A DNA stretch of 64,000 nucleotides from Ignelater luminosus (Eukaryota > Arthropoda > Insecta > Coleoptera > Elateridae). Position 1 is the stretch's first letter; each line of letters begins with the position of its first letter. Location of the stretch: positions 80,294-144,293 of the forward strand of contig VTPC01003895.1 in NCBI GenBank assembly GCA_011009095.1, given 5' to 3'. Under the pieces are notes generated by a model that saw only the letters and a list, made by a program, of their open reading frames with translations, was not told the DNA's origin and did no database searches. Below are positions 11,790-22,799 of the stretch, piece by piece. A program made the position numbers and the translations under genes.

Positions 11790-12650
11790 TCTCTCATGCT
11801 CTTATAATTGAAATGAACTTTATAAAACATCAACTTGATGAAACTTTAGGTTATTATAGCAAAATTTTAGCAATTCTTTGTTACTAGAAATTAAAATTCT
11901 GAAACACTTTATAACTCATAGTAATACATTACCTGAATATTAGACAAAATAATGCTTATGTAAATAAAATGCCGAAATAGGTAACACACAATAAGTTTAT
12001 TACAAATTTAAAATGCAAAAGGAAGTGATTGGTAAAGGTTCAAATATGGACCACGAAGGTCTTCAACAAATAATAAATCTACCATAAAATACTTTACAAA
12101 GATTACATAAAAAATGAAAATGCATGAATGCAGAAAATCACGTCTGAAGGACTAACTAGTAAACACATTAAAATGACTTTCAATACAACAAAACAAAGCA
12201 TAATATCAGATGTACCTTTCAAGATATTAAACTGATCGCAATTTAAAACATCAAAGATCAATAAAAATTATTAAAACTGTATTTATTGTTTCAAATAGAA
12301 GAACATTAATTTAACTTTAGACCTGTAGGTCAACAAAAAAAAGATCCCTAAGTTAAGTTATAAATTTCTAAAACAACAAACATAGCAGAAAATTCTCATA
12401 ATACGGACAATATAATTAACACATCTTACATAAATCTTACTCTAAAATGTGTAGTTCGTCCTCAAACTTCCAGTAACCCCTTTACGGCAATTTAAATATC
12501 ATGACTACGAGAGATCGACGCTCGACGCCATTAAACCAACAAGATTTAAAACACTTTATTGGCCTTTTTCACAAATCACAAATCTTTTAATTTAGAACAC
12601 AGGAGAGTGTACCTTCTACATCAAACGTTAGCAAGATGACACCGTCCCAG
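11790..12650. other. Gene-free AT-rich stretch
   Basis: Nothing recognised. The stretch from about 12480 leads into the inverted repeat copy at 12655. Confidence 0.4.
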
Positions 12651-12654
12651 CAGG

Positions 12655-12805
12655 ACAAAACTGAACTTTCCACAATAATGGAGTCGATATTAAATTTCAC
12701 ACATCTCAACGATACTTCACGTGTTAAGAAATACACCGCGATAATCGAAACAAAGTTCACTATTAACACATCACGATCCTCCCCATGGGAAACAAAGGCG
12801 GCTAT
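12655..12805 (+). repeat. Repeat copy 1 of an inverted pair
   Basis: About 150 bases nearly identical (a handful of mismatches) to the reverse complement of 15366-15515. Both copies carry the same short open frame (MESILNFTHLNDTS), which is probably incidental. The flanks of the two copies differ, so they look like two insertions of one repeat family in opposite orientation. They may be LTR or MITE ends. Confidence 0.75.
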
Positions 12806-13869
12806 AAGTGTCGCTTGTTTATCGCCTGTTGAAGGATTACTAAACTATAGACAATTCACGCTTCAGTCTGTTAAAAAACTTCATTACCTAGTCGAGACCT
12901 TTGTCTGTCGAAGATACCACTGCAGTGGCAGCCAACCCTCCCAATCCTGGACATCGTCGAAGGAATTGTATTAAAGATAAGTTACTGTTTAATTCACCTT
13001 GCTGGTTAATATCAATGTTTTTGTGTGAAACCCCGCTGTTGGGGGTGTTTAGGAAGAATTCAAACTAAATTCAATAATGAATAAATGAAGTAACAATTGC
13101 ACTTGTCCATGCTCTGCAGAGTCATTAGATAATCAAACTTTTAAGGTAGTAATTCAGATAATTTAAGTCGAAAACATTCTTTTCAAAATTGTAAAGATTT
13201 AAGTGAAAATTTTGCAGCCAATTCACGAAGTAATTATTCTTATTTGTGGTTAAATATCTTAATTAGTCTTTGTGTTTTACTAAAAAATGTTACTCATCAT
13301 TTCGATTCGTTTCATCCAGTTATAATTATTTATATCCTAATTTTTTTTATTGTTTTTTAATTTATCGTTTTTTATTCTCTGTTTATTAGTTTCTCAGAAA
13401 TATTTTTATTTAAAATTGTAACTCCAACGGAATAAACATTTCACACTAAAATAATTATATTTATAATTTCGAAATTAAAAGAAAAATTTTAATAACTAAC
13501 TTGAATTCTATTATTAGACGCGATGCGCGCATCTATCAATTGTTTCCATAGCTTACTACTTGAACAGTTCGAAAACGAAAAGAAAACAAGGCCATAATTT
13601 ATTTATTTATAAAACTATGTCAAGTGGTATATCGTTAGAATCGTTGAAAAAGAGCCTTTTTTATAAAGTCATGGCCAACTATGGCTTCCATTAAAAAAAA
13701 CCCAAGCTTGTGTCATAACTAAAAAATTATAGCTTAAATAAAAACTTTGGTTAGACTGTATTATTAAGCACATAATTGCCTACAACTTTTTCCTTTACTC
13801 ATTTTTTCTAAAGTCAATAATAACAAAGCTATAGGCACCAAACAAAATAACAAAAAAATTATTTTTGCG
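12806..13869. other. Gene-free stretch
   Basis: AT-rich with no gene recognised. The sequence from 12806 to about 12980 may still belong to the repeat that starts at 12655. Confidence 0.35.
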
Positions 13870-14032
13870 TGTTATCTAGTTAGCCATGCATTTTTTCTGA
13901 AAAACAAAAGGTTCATTAAATTGACCTGGTAAAACTGCAATTCTTTCCCCGTTTAATCGTCTCTTTTTCTCCGCTAGTTTTCGAGATCCCCATACTAAAC
14001 ATCGGAAAAAACTCACCCTGTATATATATATA
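13870..14032 (+). repeat. Dispersed repeat, diverged copy 1
   Basis: Diverged relative of the repeats at 15530-15690 and 16905-17065. Shared blocks include a T/A-rich start, GAACTTTTTTGAAAAAACAA-like sequence and a GAGATCCC segment. This copy ends in a CACCCTGTATATA terminus typical of small DNA transposons. Confidence 0.5.
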
Positions 14033-15365
14033 TATATAAACTCAGTTGTCCCAAACCGACTCCCTAACAAAATACGAGGAAACAGTCCTCCTAAATCGAT
14101 CCGAATGAAAGGACAAACCCGGTTTAGTACGAAGTTCTTTTGTGCTAAGTCGTTACTGGCCTTCCAATGTTCGTGTGGTATCGTTATCTCGATTATCTTT
14201 TGTCTTATAGTAGTCAGGTTTTTATGGATAATCAGCTTTGGCTGGAACTTTTGAGTATCGTTTGGTCTTTGGGACCTTTTTTTTTAGTTTAGTGAATTAT
14301 CTTTTAGTCCTAGAAGAGCCTTAGTTTTGTTTTTGGTTTAGGCTTTCAATTTACGCTTTTGATTTTGTTTTTGCTTTTGTTTTTTTTTTGGTTTTACAGT
14401 AGCTTTAGTTTAGGTTTAGTGTTGGCCTTTTTTTTGAAAAGAACTTTTGGTTGGAGTTGATCATTAGAATCTTTTCCGTTTGGTCTTTGAGACTTTTATT
14501 CTGTGACAGTACCGATTGTGACGTTTCTTTCTTCTTCTAGTTAAGTCTTTTACTGTTTTCCCCATGTGTGTTTTTGAGTGTTTTTTTTCTGGCAAGGTTT
14601 TTCATTGTTGAGTAGTACCCCGACGTTTCATTATTTTGGCCTTAGGTTTTCCAACTTAAGGAAGATTTGGAAGAAACTCCTTTTTGGTAGAGGGGGTGTA
14701 ATGTTATTTTATAACATTGCGTACGGTTTCTGAATTTCATTTTTTTTATATATTTATTTATCATGAGCTCATTGCTTTATTCTTTCTAAAGCACCTAATA
14801 AATAACTGGCGTTGTTAGAGTTGATCTTTCACGGCTCGCTAAATTTTGTTTAATTTCATATTGTTATTGTTGGTACGTGTCTTTTGGAGTAAAAGCCATA
14901 AGAACTCTGATATCACGATCCAGATGTGTTTCCTGGTAGAGATTCATTCAAGAGCCAATTTACACCGTATTTGAATGATCAAAAAACTTTCCACTGGCAA
15001 TAGGCTAATACATTCATTTACTTCCTTTTGAGTGTGTATCGAGCTTTTCTTTGGCGTCTGAGGAACGTATGCAATTGCCGGGACCGCGCGCGTATCGCTC
15101 GGGTCACAAGAGTCGTCTCTGAATTGTGGAAAAGACAGGCTGTCCTTCCGGGGGCAGCCGCGCGCTGCTTGCGCTTATCGTTCTATTAACACACCCATTA
15201 TTTTGCCGCGAGTTCTAATTTGAAGTTTCTTTTTATGGATTATTTGTACCGTATTTCTTTAAAGGTTGGTTTTAAAGGGAGGCAAGGACGCCTAGTCGGA
15301 TCTTGTGTTGAAGGGACTCGCGGGTGCTGAGAAAAATCTCTGGTTCCTTTTTGGATTTCGCGGTT
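14033..15365. other. Compositionally skewed gene-free block
   Basis: From about 14100 to 14700 the plus strand is strongly T/G-rich. From about 15040 to 15180 there is a short GC-rich island containing several CGCG runs. No protein motif recognised. Both features look like degraded transposon sequence. Confidence 0.35.
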
Positions 15366-15515
15366 TAGCCGCCTTTGTCTCCCATGGGGAGGATCGTGAA
15401 GTGTTAATAGAGAACTTTGTTTCGATTATCGCGGTGTATTTCTTAACACCTGAAGTATCGTTGAGATGTGTGAAATTTAATATCGACTCCATTATTGTGG
15501 AAAGTTCAGTTTTAA
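15366..15515 (-). repeat. Repeat copy 2 of an inverted pair
   Basis: Near-identical inverted match to 12655-12805. The high identity indicates recent insertion or exchange. Confidence 0.75.
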
Positions 15516-15529
15516 CACTTCACGTTTCG

Positions 15530-15690
15530 TTTTTAGCAAATATCTAGTAAGCCGTGAACTTTTTTGAAAAAACAAAAGCATAAGTAAATTGATCTCCAAA
15601 ATAGCCAAATCTTTTCTAATGTAACCTACTTTTTATCTCCTACAATTTCCGAGATCCCGATAGTGAGCATTGAAATGTGGACACAATATA
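15530..15690 (+). repeat. Dispersed repeat, copy 2
   Basis: About 90 percent identical by eye to the reverse complement of 16905-17065. The shared core begins TTTTTAGCAAATATCTAGTA and ends at a GTGGACAC terminus. Confidence 0.7.
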
Positions 15691-16904
15691 TATCGAAATG
15701 CTGCAAGGCAAAGAAATTAAGGTTATAGTAAGTGGAATTTGTGCTTTATCATAATTTAACTTTTGGTTGTAGTGGGGACGATCTCTATTTCAAAATACTC
15801 CTATAGCTGTATATGAACTTTATTTAAACCTACCGTATAAATTACATTAAAAGAGGGAAAATATCTTGCCAAATTGGAGTTTCATAAAATAAGCTAGTCC
15901 TTAATATTCCGAAAGAGATGTTTTTTCATGAACCTTCAACACCCTGTATCACAAAATCAAGACCCCGAAAAACAATGCCAATGAAACTTTTTTGCTTACA
16001 ATAAAAATTAATTATAGTAGAATCACTCTCTGAAATACTGCAGTTGTATTATATAAATAAGTAGAAATTACTAAACAGGTGTCTATAAAATTTTCTAAAG
16101 TATGATTTCTTAGAAATTTGTCCATGCTGGAAAAATAATATGACATGAAACAATAATCGTTTTAAATAACCAGTTCAATATTTCTTGCTTATTTATCATT
16201 TTAACAATCGTTTTATAAATTCAACAACAGAGCAATAAATAATTACATAATCACCACTTATAATAATGTAGATAGATCAAAAATGTGAAACACGTGGAAC
16301 ATGCCAACCAAGATGACGTAACAGGCTTTATTATAAGTATAAACGTAGGGGAAACCCCGAATTAGTTGTATGGAGGATTATAAGAATTGTTTGGTTATGT
16401 CAATTAAAAATAAATACATTTCAAGCGATAATAAATTAGCAAAGCTCATTAGTTTATTTGTTATTTGTATTGATGGTATATCTATAATGTAATCCGCTAT
16501 TTCGAGAAAATATGTAATCATTTTATTGTGATTCCTACAATATTAACAACGCAGTATCATTTAAACGTACATAGATGATATTGATAACTTAACATAATTT
16601 TTCATTTACATTAATTCGTAGTTTACCTTAAATATACTAATAAAAGATCACTTACCTGATCAAAATTACAAGCAGGATATAAAATAAAATCGCAGCTAAA
16701 CTAAACTACATGAATCATCGGGTATACAAAACCTTTAATTACTCTGATAGACAAAGATTTTGTTACAGGAACAATTTTGGCTGATGCTTATGTAATTTTG
16801 CCTGCTCAATCCGAATACGTCATCAGAATTTGTCCATCATCATCATCATGCTTTTGTAATTGATGGTTTTTTATCTTAAATTAGCTTATCCTGTCCCTTA
16901 TACA
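15691..16904. other. Gene-free stretch between inverted repeats
   Basis: AT-rich with no gene or motif recognised. It is flanked by the inverted copies at 15530-15690 and 16905-17065, whose termini (GTGGACAC side) face inward, so it is probably not the inside of one element. Confidence 0.4.
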
Positions 16905-17065
16905 GTGTGTCCACATTTCGATGCTCACTATTGGGATCTCTGAAATTGTAAGAGATACGAAGTCGGTTAAATTAGAAAAGTTTTGGCTATTTTGGAGATC
17001 AGATTACTTATGCTTTTGTTTTTTTAAAAAAGTTCACGGCTTACTAGATATTTGCTAAAAACGAA
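16905..17065 (-). repeat. Dispersed repeat, copy 3 (inverted)
   Basis: Inverted partner of 15530-15690. The outer terminus reads TACAGTGTGTCCACATTTCG, similar to TACAGGGTG-type transposon ends. Confidence 0.7.
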
Positions 17066-17389
17066 ATTATTCTATTTATTCTAAAACAAAAACTTGTTTT
17101 GTGAACAACTGAACTATTTCTCTACAACCTCGTTTTTGAACCGATATCTAAATTTGAATTCATTTATTTAAGTGAATGATGCTAAATTTTATTATTAGCT
17201 TTTAGCTATTATGATTTTTATTCTAAAAAAGTAATAAATGTAGTTAGTGGACACATGCAATGCATAATTATTGGACGCGTGGACAATAACTGTATAAATA
17301 ACCCGAATTTTAAAATAATTATGAACAACTGATTATTTTTGGTGTTAAGCACCAAGATGAAGACCTTCGCGGATTTCTGGTATTTTCTG

Positions 17390-18950
17390 TAGCATAGGGA
17401 AGTTTAAGTTAAGTTTCCTTCTTTTGGTGTAACGTACAATAGTTGTTTTACTGAGACTGTCATTAGGTCCCTCTTCCAGGCACCACATGTTTATCAAAGA
17501 GAGGGCAGTTTGCATGCAATCAGAGATAACCGTGTCACGTTTGCTTCTAACGGCAACAACTAGTTTGTCTGTATATCTTTGGGCACAGATACCAAATTGC
17601 TTTAGTGTGATTGGGAGAATCAGTCAACAGAGTTGAAATAGCTTTATGTTGTAGACATCCCTTAACTGTAGAAACAGCGACTGATCGTATTTAATTTTTC
17701 TGTCACTACTACCTAGTGTCTTTTCAATGCCTTTGACTAGTGTGCCTAGTGTGGTGCGCAAATTGCTTCGGATGAAGCAACCACATCACTTCTTCGTAGG
17801 TATGGATAATCTCTAGCGCTTGCGCAGAAGGTCAAGTACTTAGGGGTGACCTTGGAGAGGAAATTAAGCTAGAAGTTGCATATCGACAAGTAGTAGTAGG
17901 TAAGAGCAGGGGAATCATCTTCCAGATATCTTATTAGTTCTATACATCTATTATTAGACCAAGAGTGGTCTGTTGGCCATTATACAAAGACTGACTAAGA
18001 CCTGACACTCTGGACGTACTACTATTAAGGCTATCGAACTCTTCAACTTGGATAAGGAAGCATGCTATGGCAAGTCACTTTAAAATGCGAGATGCAGGAC
18101 TAATGATTTGAAAAGGAATAAATACTGAACACTCCAGGATGGACCAGTTAGTGGAGGTGCATCGGAAATACTCTCTCACAGTTCCCAACCAAAGAATAAT
18201 GGGAGAGCCAACAGGTTAACTTTCAATGAGACTCACTGGTTTTCTATATGGATAGACTAGATATGGCAAAACCCAAGTGTGCAAACACATCACGGTTTTC
18301 TAGGCGAAAGTTTATGCCATCCTGTTGGTGGCTTACATACAAAAAGCGAAGACTATGGAACAAAAGATTTACGTCTTTACGCAATCAGAACAACTAGTTG
18401 CCTTGTTCAGTAATATGCAGATGCTTTGAAAAGGCTTGCCACAACAAAGGAAGTTAATCTCGTCTAGGGCCAAGAATACTTGCTTGAGACTGGAATCCTT
18501 TCTGGGAATATCAAGGCAATAAATCTTGTCAGCCTTGAACGTATGGGCTTACGAGACTTAAAAGATGAGTTGGTTAAGAATCAGTGGTTGTCGCCAGGCG
18601 AAAGATCTTATAACCGGTTTTAATTTGTCAAAGCTAAATTAGCTCATGGGCAAGAGTTAGAGAATCTTACGTTTCTTAATTGGGCTCTAAGAATGCACCT
18701 GTCGCTTTATACGTATAGGAGAAGGCCCAACATTCGGAAATAGCAATGAAACACCTTTCTAGTTTCTGGAAAGTTATGGAGATGATGAGAGGTTGTGGTT
18801 TAAGATCATTCAGACCTAGCAAAGGAGGAGTTAAATTACTCTAACTTGGATCCATATTCTCGCTGTTATGAGCGAATCAAGTTCGGGCAAAGAGTAGAGG
18901 AAAGCATGGTATTTAGGTAGTCATCGAGGTGACTTGAGCCGTCTTAGTTA
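17390..18950. mobile_element. R1-clade LINE relic with an inverted 5' segment
   Basis: Decayed non-LTR retrotransposon in two opposite pieces. On the minus strand (17640 to 17390) the reverse transcriptase region reads GICAQRYTDKLVVAV (a damaged YADD box), MQTALSLINMWCLEEG and SKTTIVRYTKRRKL. On the plus strand, from about 17827, the next part of the same protein begins QKVKYLGVTLERKL, then KLHIDK, a TSIIRPR stretch, and an RNase H-like region (AKVYAILLVAYIQKA). Many stops are present. The order and orientation match a 5' inversion made by twin priming. A related minus-strand piece (LRTTLGTLVKG...KTLGS) lies at about 17680-17800 and recurs near 26.0 kb. Confidence 0.6.
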
Positions 18951-19694
18951 CTTCTATATGTCATACTTTTATGGATCATCCTAAATATGTTGATTTAACC
19001 ATTGCTCTTCTTTAGTTTGTCTGCAAACTGTACCAAGATTGCTTTTTTATTAGGTAAGTAGTAAATCCAAACAATTTTAATTTTACTTTCGTGTCACCCC
19101 TACAACCTTGACTTCTAAATGATCATCGTCTCGAAAATGCTTTTTTCGTTTTCAGATTAAGAGAGTTTAGTCATTTCAAGATCATTTATTTAGAAGTGAA
19201 AACTGAGATTAAGAAAGAATGCTTCATTTCTTTGTTTACTTAAACTACGAATCATTTAACTATTTTGTTTTAATTGTTAAAAACAAAGAAATTCTAATAA
19301 GAATTAGGAACGTTAATAACTTTGTAATAAAGAAGTTTTCGTGAAAATGGTATTAGAATTCTCATCTCAATTTGTGATGTAGAATAACGTGGTGTATATA
19401 CTATGCGTCATTTTATATACATCCTGTATACCGGACGGAAAGATAAAGCTTGGACTGGAGATGAGATACATAAAATGAATGTTTCACAAACTTAGCTATG
19501 TAACAGGCATAAAAAATGACTGAACTCGTTGTTATAGATAGGGTGAAGAAACAGTTAACTTTAAGACCTAATAGTCATAGAACAAACATACATTTGTACA
19601 TTGTTTTGGCGAAGAAAGCAGGATAACTTTTAAGCCACAAGTATCAGAGCTTAATGCTAAAAATTCAGTAATTTCACTACCCTTGGTGAGCAGA
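18951..19694. other. Gene-free stretch before mariner
   Basis: AT-rich; a CATCCTGTATAC terminus-like motif near 19430 hints at an old small transposon. No gene seen. Confidence 0.4.
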
Positions 19695-19696
19695 TA

Positions 19697-21013
19697 TACA
19701 AGGTGTGACAATAAAGTTCGGTAAGTGATTTAAAAAAAGGTACTTACACAAATAGTAGATCAAAAATATTTTACTGTCCTTCGAAGTAATCCCCCCCAGA
19801 TACAACGCACTTCTGGCAACGCTCGTACAGTTGTTGGAAACTGCGTGAGAAGTCCTCCATTGGAATGGCCTTCAACTCCGACGTAACGTTTTCTTTGATC
19901 TCTTCAATTCCGGAAAATCTCTTCCCTTTCAGCGACGACTTCAGGCGGGGAAACAAGAAAAAGTCAGCCGGAGCCAAATCCGGTGAATACGGGGGGTGAC
20001 TGATGTCAGGAACTCCTTTGTCGGCCAAAAACTTCTTCACTATGCATGCCGTGTGGGATGGTGCATTATCATGCAAAAGGAACCAGCCTCTTCCTTGTGC
20101 AAGTTGGGGACGCACTCGTCGAATTCGCGCCAGCAGACGTTGCAGAACCTGCAAATAAAATTCTTTGTTGACCGTTTGACCCTGAGGTAGAAACTCCTTA
20201 TGGATAATCCCATGTCGGTCAAAGAAGGCAAACAGCATGGTTTTCGTCTTTGACTTCTGGAGTCGAGATTTGGTGTGTCTTGGGGAACTGGGACTCCGCC
20301 ATTCCATGCTTTGCCGTTTTGTTTCAGGGTCGTACTCGAAACACCACGACTCATCACCGGTCACAATTGAATCCAAGAATGTTGGGTCGTTATCACACGT
20401 GCTGATGAAGTCGCCGCATGCGTCAAATCTTTGGAGTTTTTGTTCGTCTGTGAGAAAATGGGGAACAAATCGAGAACAGATCTTTCGCTTCTGCAAGTCG
20501 TTTTTCAAGATGAGACGGACTGTTTCACGGTTAATTCCCACTTCTTCGGCCAACAATCGCACAGTCATTCGACGGTCCTTTGTTACCAGTTCTCGGACTG
20601 CTTTCACAGAATCGTCATTTCTCGACGTCGACGGTCTTCCACTCCTAGGCGCATCATCTATCGAGTCCCGTCCCTCACGAAAACGTTTAAACCATTCCGA
20701 TACACATTTCAAGGTTACTGCTTCATGCCCGTAAACTTCCTTTAGCATTAAATGAGTTTCTGTTATTGTTTTCCCTAATTTAAAACAAAACTTTATATTT
20801 GCTCTTTGCTCCATTTTTCGACAATTACGCGCGAACCTTTCATCACCCGCATTAACAGGCTGTCATCGACAGACGCGTTCATGCAGCGACCAGACAGGTT
20901 AGGACATGTTCGGGCAGGAGTTAAGCCATGTGTTGTCGCTTTCGGAAATATGAAAAACCTTTCGGCATCAAAAATACAACGGTGCTTACCGAACTTTATT
21001 GTCACACCTTGTA
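19697..21013 (-). mobile_element. Intact mariner transposon
   Basis: Complete element of about 1317 bases flanked by TA on both sides. The inverted ends are identical for about 29 bases, starting TACAAGGTGTGACAATAAAG. It encodes an uninterrupted transposase on the minus strand. No damage is seen, so it is a candidate for recent or current mobility. Confidence 0.93.
19771..20814 (-). CDS. Mariner transposase, DD34D, 347 aa
   Basis: Cut-and-paste transposase inserting at TA. Residues 1-110 form the paired helix-turn-helix DNA-binding region (the WFKRFREGRDSIDDAPRSGR block is diagnostic), followed by the FVPHFL linker at about 117-122. The catalytic triad is D154 (TGDESW), D249 (LLHDNAPSH) and D284 (SPDLAPADFF), with exactly 34 residues between the last two. 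The length of 347 is normal for the family and there is no frameshift or stop. The start fits the inverted repeat, lying about 200 bases inside the right end. Confidence 0.95.
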   Translation of the reverse strand: MEQRANIKFCFKLGKTITETHLMLKEVYGHEAVTLKCVSEWFKRFREGRDSIDDAPRSGRPSTSRNDDSVKAVRELVTKDRRMTVRLLAEEVGINRETVRLILKNDLQKRKICSRFVPHFLTDEQKLQRFDACGDFISTCDNDPTFLDSIVTGDESWCFEYDPETKRQSMEWRSPSSPRHTKSRLQKSKTKTMLFAFFDRHGIIHKEFLPQGQTVNKEFYLQVLQRLLARIRRVRPQLAQGRGWFLLHDNAPSHTACIVKKFLADKGVPDISHPPYSPDLAPADFFLFPRLKSSLKGKRFSGIEEIKENVTSELKAIPMEDFSRSFQQLYERCQKCVVSGGDYFEGQ

Positions 21014-21015
21014 TA

Positions 21016-21424
21016 TTTGTTTCATCACTATTATGACTTGACGTTAGCTGCTTCTTCATTCTATTGAACCTATTTATTAGCAGGTACAATTTGGAACGTT
21101 GTATTCCTGAAAGACAAGCAAAGCGATCGAACGGTATAAGTATAAAATAATGGTAAGTCTGAAGTAGTCAATGAAAAATTCAGCATTTTTGAAACAATGT
21201 CTCATTAATGATGATCAATTTTTTCTGGGTAAATTGTGGCTGTAGTTTTGTAGTTTAAAGTTTCTTTAATAATAGGTAGCACTTAAAAAGTTTGGGGTTT
21301 TCTGCATAAGAATATGTAATTGTGTTCATATGCATACGAGGAAGATTGTCTAAAGCACTTTCATAATCTCAATAAATAGTCAATGTCTGTAACAGTCATG
21401 AACGATTTTAAGAGACTGTCCTAG
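21016..21424. other. Gene-free stretch
   Basis: Nothing recognised between the mariner and the GC-rich array. Confidence 0.4.
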
Positions 21425-21750
21425 AGGCCCGGCCCGGCCCGGCCCACTTGATAATGATAAACTTGATGCGGCACGAAAAAAAAAAGCCCGAACGGCCCGA
21501 ACGGCTAGACAGAGAAGCCCGAAGGACCGAGAAATCCCAAGCGCTCAACGGACCGATAAATCCCAAGGGCTCGGCGGCCCGAGAGGTCCAAATGGTCCGA
21601 CAGGGAAGCCTGAAAGGCCGAGAAGTCCAAAAGGCTGGACAGGCCCGACCGACCCGACAGGTCCGACCTGCCCAACAGACCTGTATTGTCCGACAAACCC
21701 TAGAGATTCAGCGGGGCAAGAAGTCCCAAAGGCTCGACGGCCCGAGAGGT
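21425..21750. repeat. GC-rich degenerate short tandem array, block 1
   Basis: Starts with four GGCCC-type units and continues as a degenerate array of roughly 9-10 base units built from GGCCCGA, GGTCCGA and GAGAAGTCC. It is much richer in GC than the neighbourhood. Open frames through it encode only Arg/Pro/Gly/Ser-rich low-complexity peptide, so I do not call a gene. Confidence 0.8.
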
Positions 21751-21889
21751 TTGTGTTACTTAATAATAATTCATATTATTAGTGGGCTGGTTTTTAGAAT
21801 GATGTCAAGGTATAAAAGTTGATATTAAAAAGTTCTCTTAAAAGGTTTGTTACCTTTATTGACCTTAAAAGCTAGCGTCCTAAGATGTA

Positions 21890-22185
21890 ACAGTTCGAAT
21901 GGCTCAGCAGAGAAGCCCGAAGGGCCGAGAAGTTCAAAAGACTCGAGAGGCTCGAACAGTCCAAAAGGCTCGATCGATTTGACAGGCCCGACTGACTCGC
22001 ATTGTCTGACAGGTCAGAGAGTCCGAAGGACCGAAAAGGCTCAACGGATCGAGAGACCCGAACGATCAGACAGGTCTATGAGATCTGAACGGCCCGACAG
22101 GAGCCCGAAGAGCCGAGAAGTCGAAAAGGCCCGAGAGGTCCAAAGGTCAAAAGGCTCGACAGGAGAACGGGAAGGGAGTTGAAGC
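21890..22185. repeat. GC-rich degenerate short tandem array, block 2
   Basis: Same motif family as block 1 (GGCCCGA, GGCTCGA, GAGAAG), separated from it by about 140 bases of ordinary AT-rich DNA. That interruption may be an insertion. Confidence 0.75.
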
Positions 22186-22189
22186 GGGA

Positions 22190-22799
22190 AATTCGAAAAC
22201 TACACTGACATTAAATCGTTTTCATTATGAGTAATTTTGAAATTGAATCAGATTGCGGTATAGACAGTATATTTACAATACTTTCATACGTCTCCCAAAG
22301 TCAATTTCTCACGTTTTTGTATGGTGGAAATACCCGATTATCTGTGCTCTGTTCTATACGAAAAATTCTATTTAAAACGTTCACAGGCACGCAAATGAGA
22401 CTAAAAGAGGCACATAAAATAGGAAAAATAAATTATAAGTTCGTAGGGACTTTAAACCGGTTGGTTTGACAAGAAAAATGATTAATATGAAAATTATAGA
22501 GGGAAATGACTTCAACAAGACATAGTATGTATTACGATTCTTTTAACTAACGATATTGATAGATTTTCCGTTTTTTTCGCAAACGCTGCTTGTCAATTTT
22601 TTAAAGTAATTTTTCCTGTAGGCTTGTTTCTTTTTCTTCTTCTTCGCGAATGGGTCGCTGGGGATCACGCGGAATTACCACGTTCTCATCTTCTTTTTAG
22701 CCCAATATTTTTTCATCCCCAGCGAGTCAGTGTTTTTCTACTGCTCTGTCCATACGTGTTGTTTTCTCTTTGCTTATTTCTTCTACTTCTGATTGTATC
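22190..22799. other. Gene-free stretch
   Basis: No gene recognised. The right part, from about 22620, may be untranslated 3' sequence of the adjacent RTE element. Confidence 0.35.

Noticed and set aside
12587..12974. Open frame of 112 codons at the inverted repeat
   Set aside because: Open only because the same repeat is read; the copy at 15.4 kb diverges abruptly in frame and there is no recognisable domain.
20040..20745. Open frames overlapping the mariner transposase
   Set aside because: Shadows of the intact transposase in other frames.
21448..22182. Arg/Pro/Glu-rich open frames of 111-124 codons
   Set aside because: Produced by the GC-rich short tandem array; no start context, motif or conservation to support a protein.
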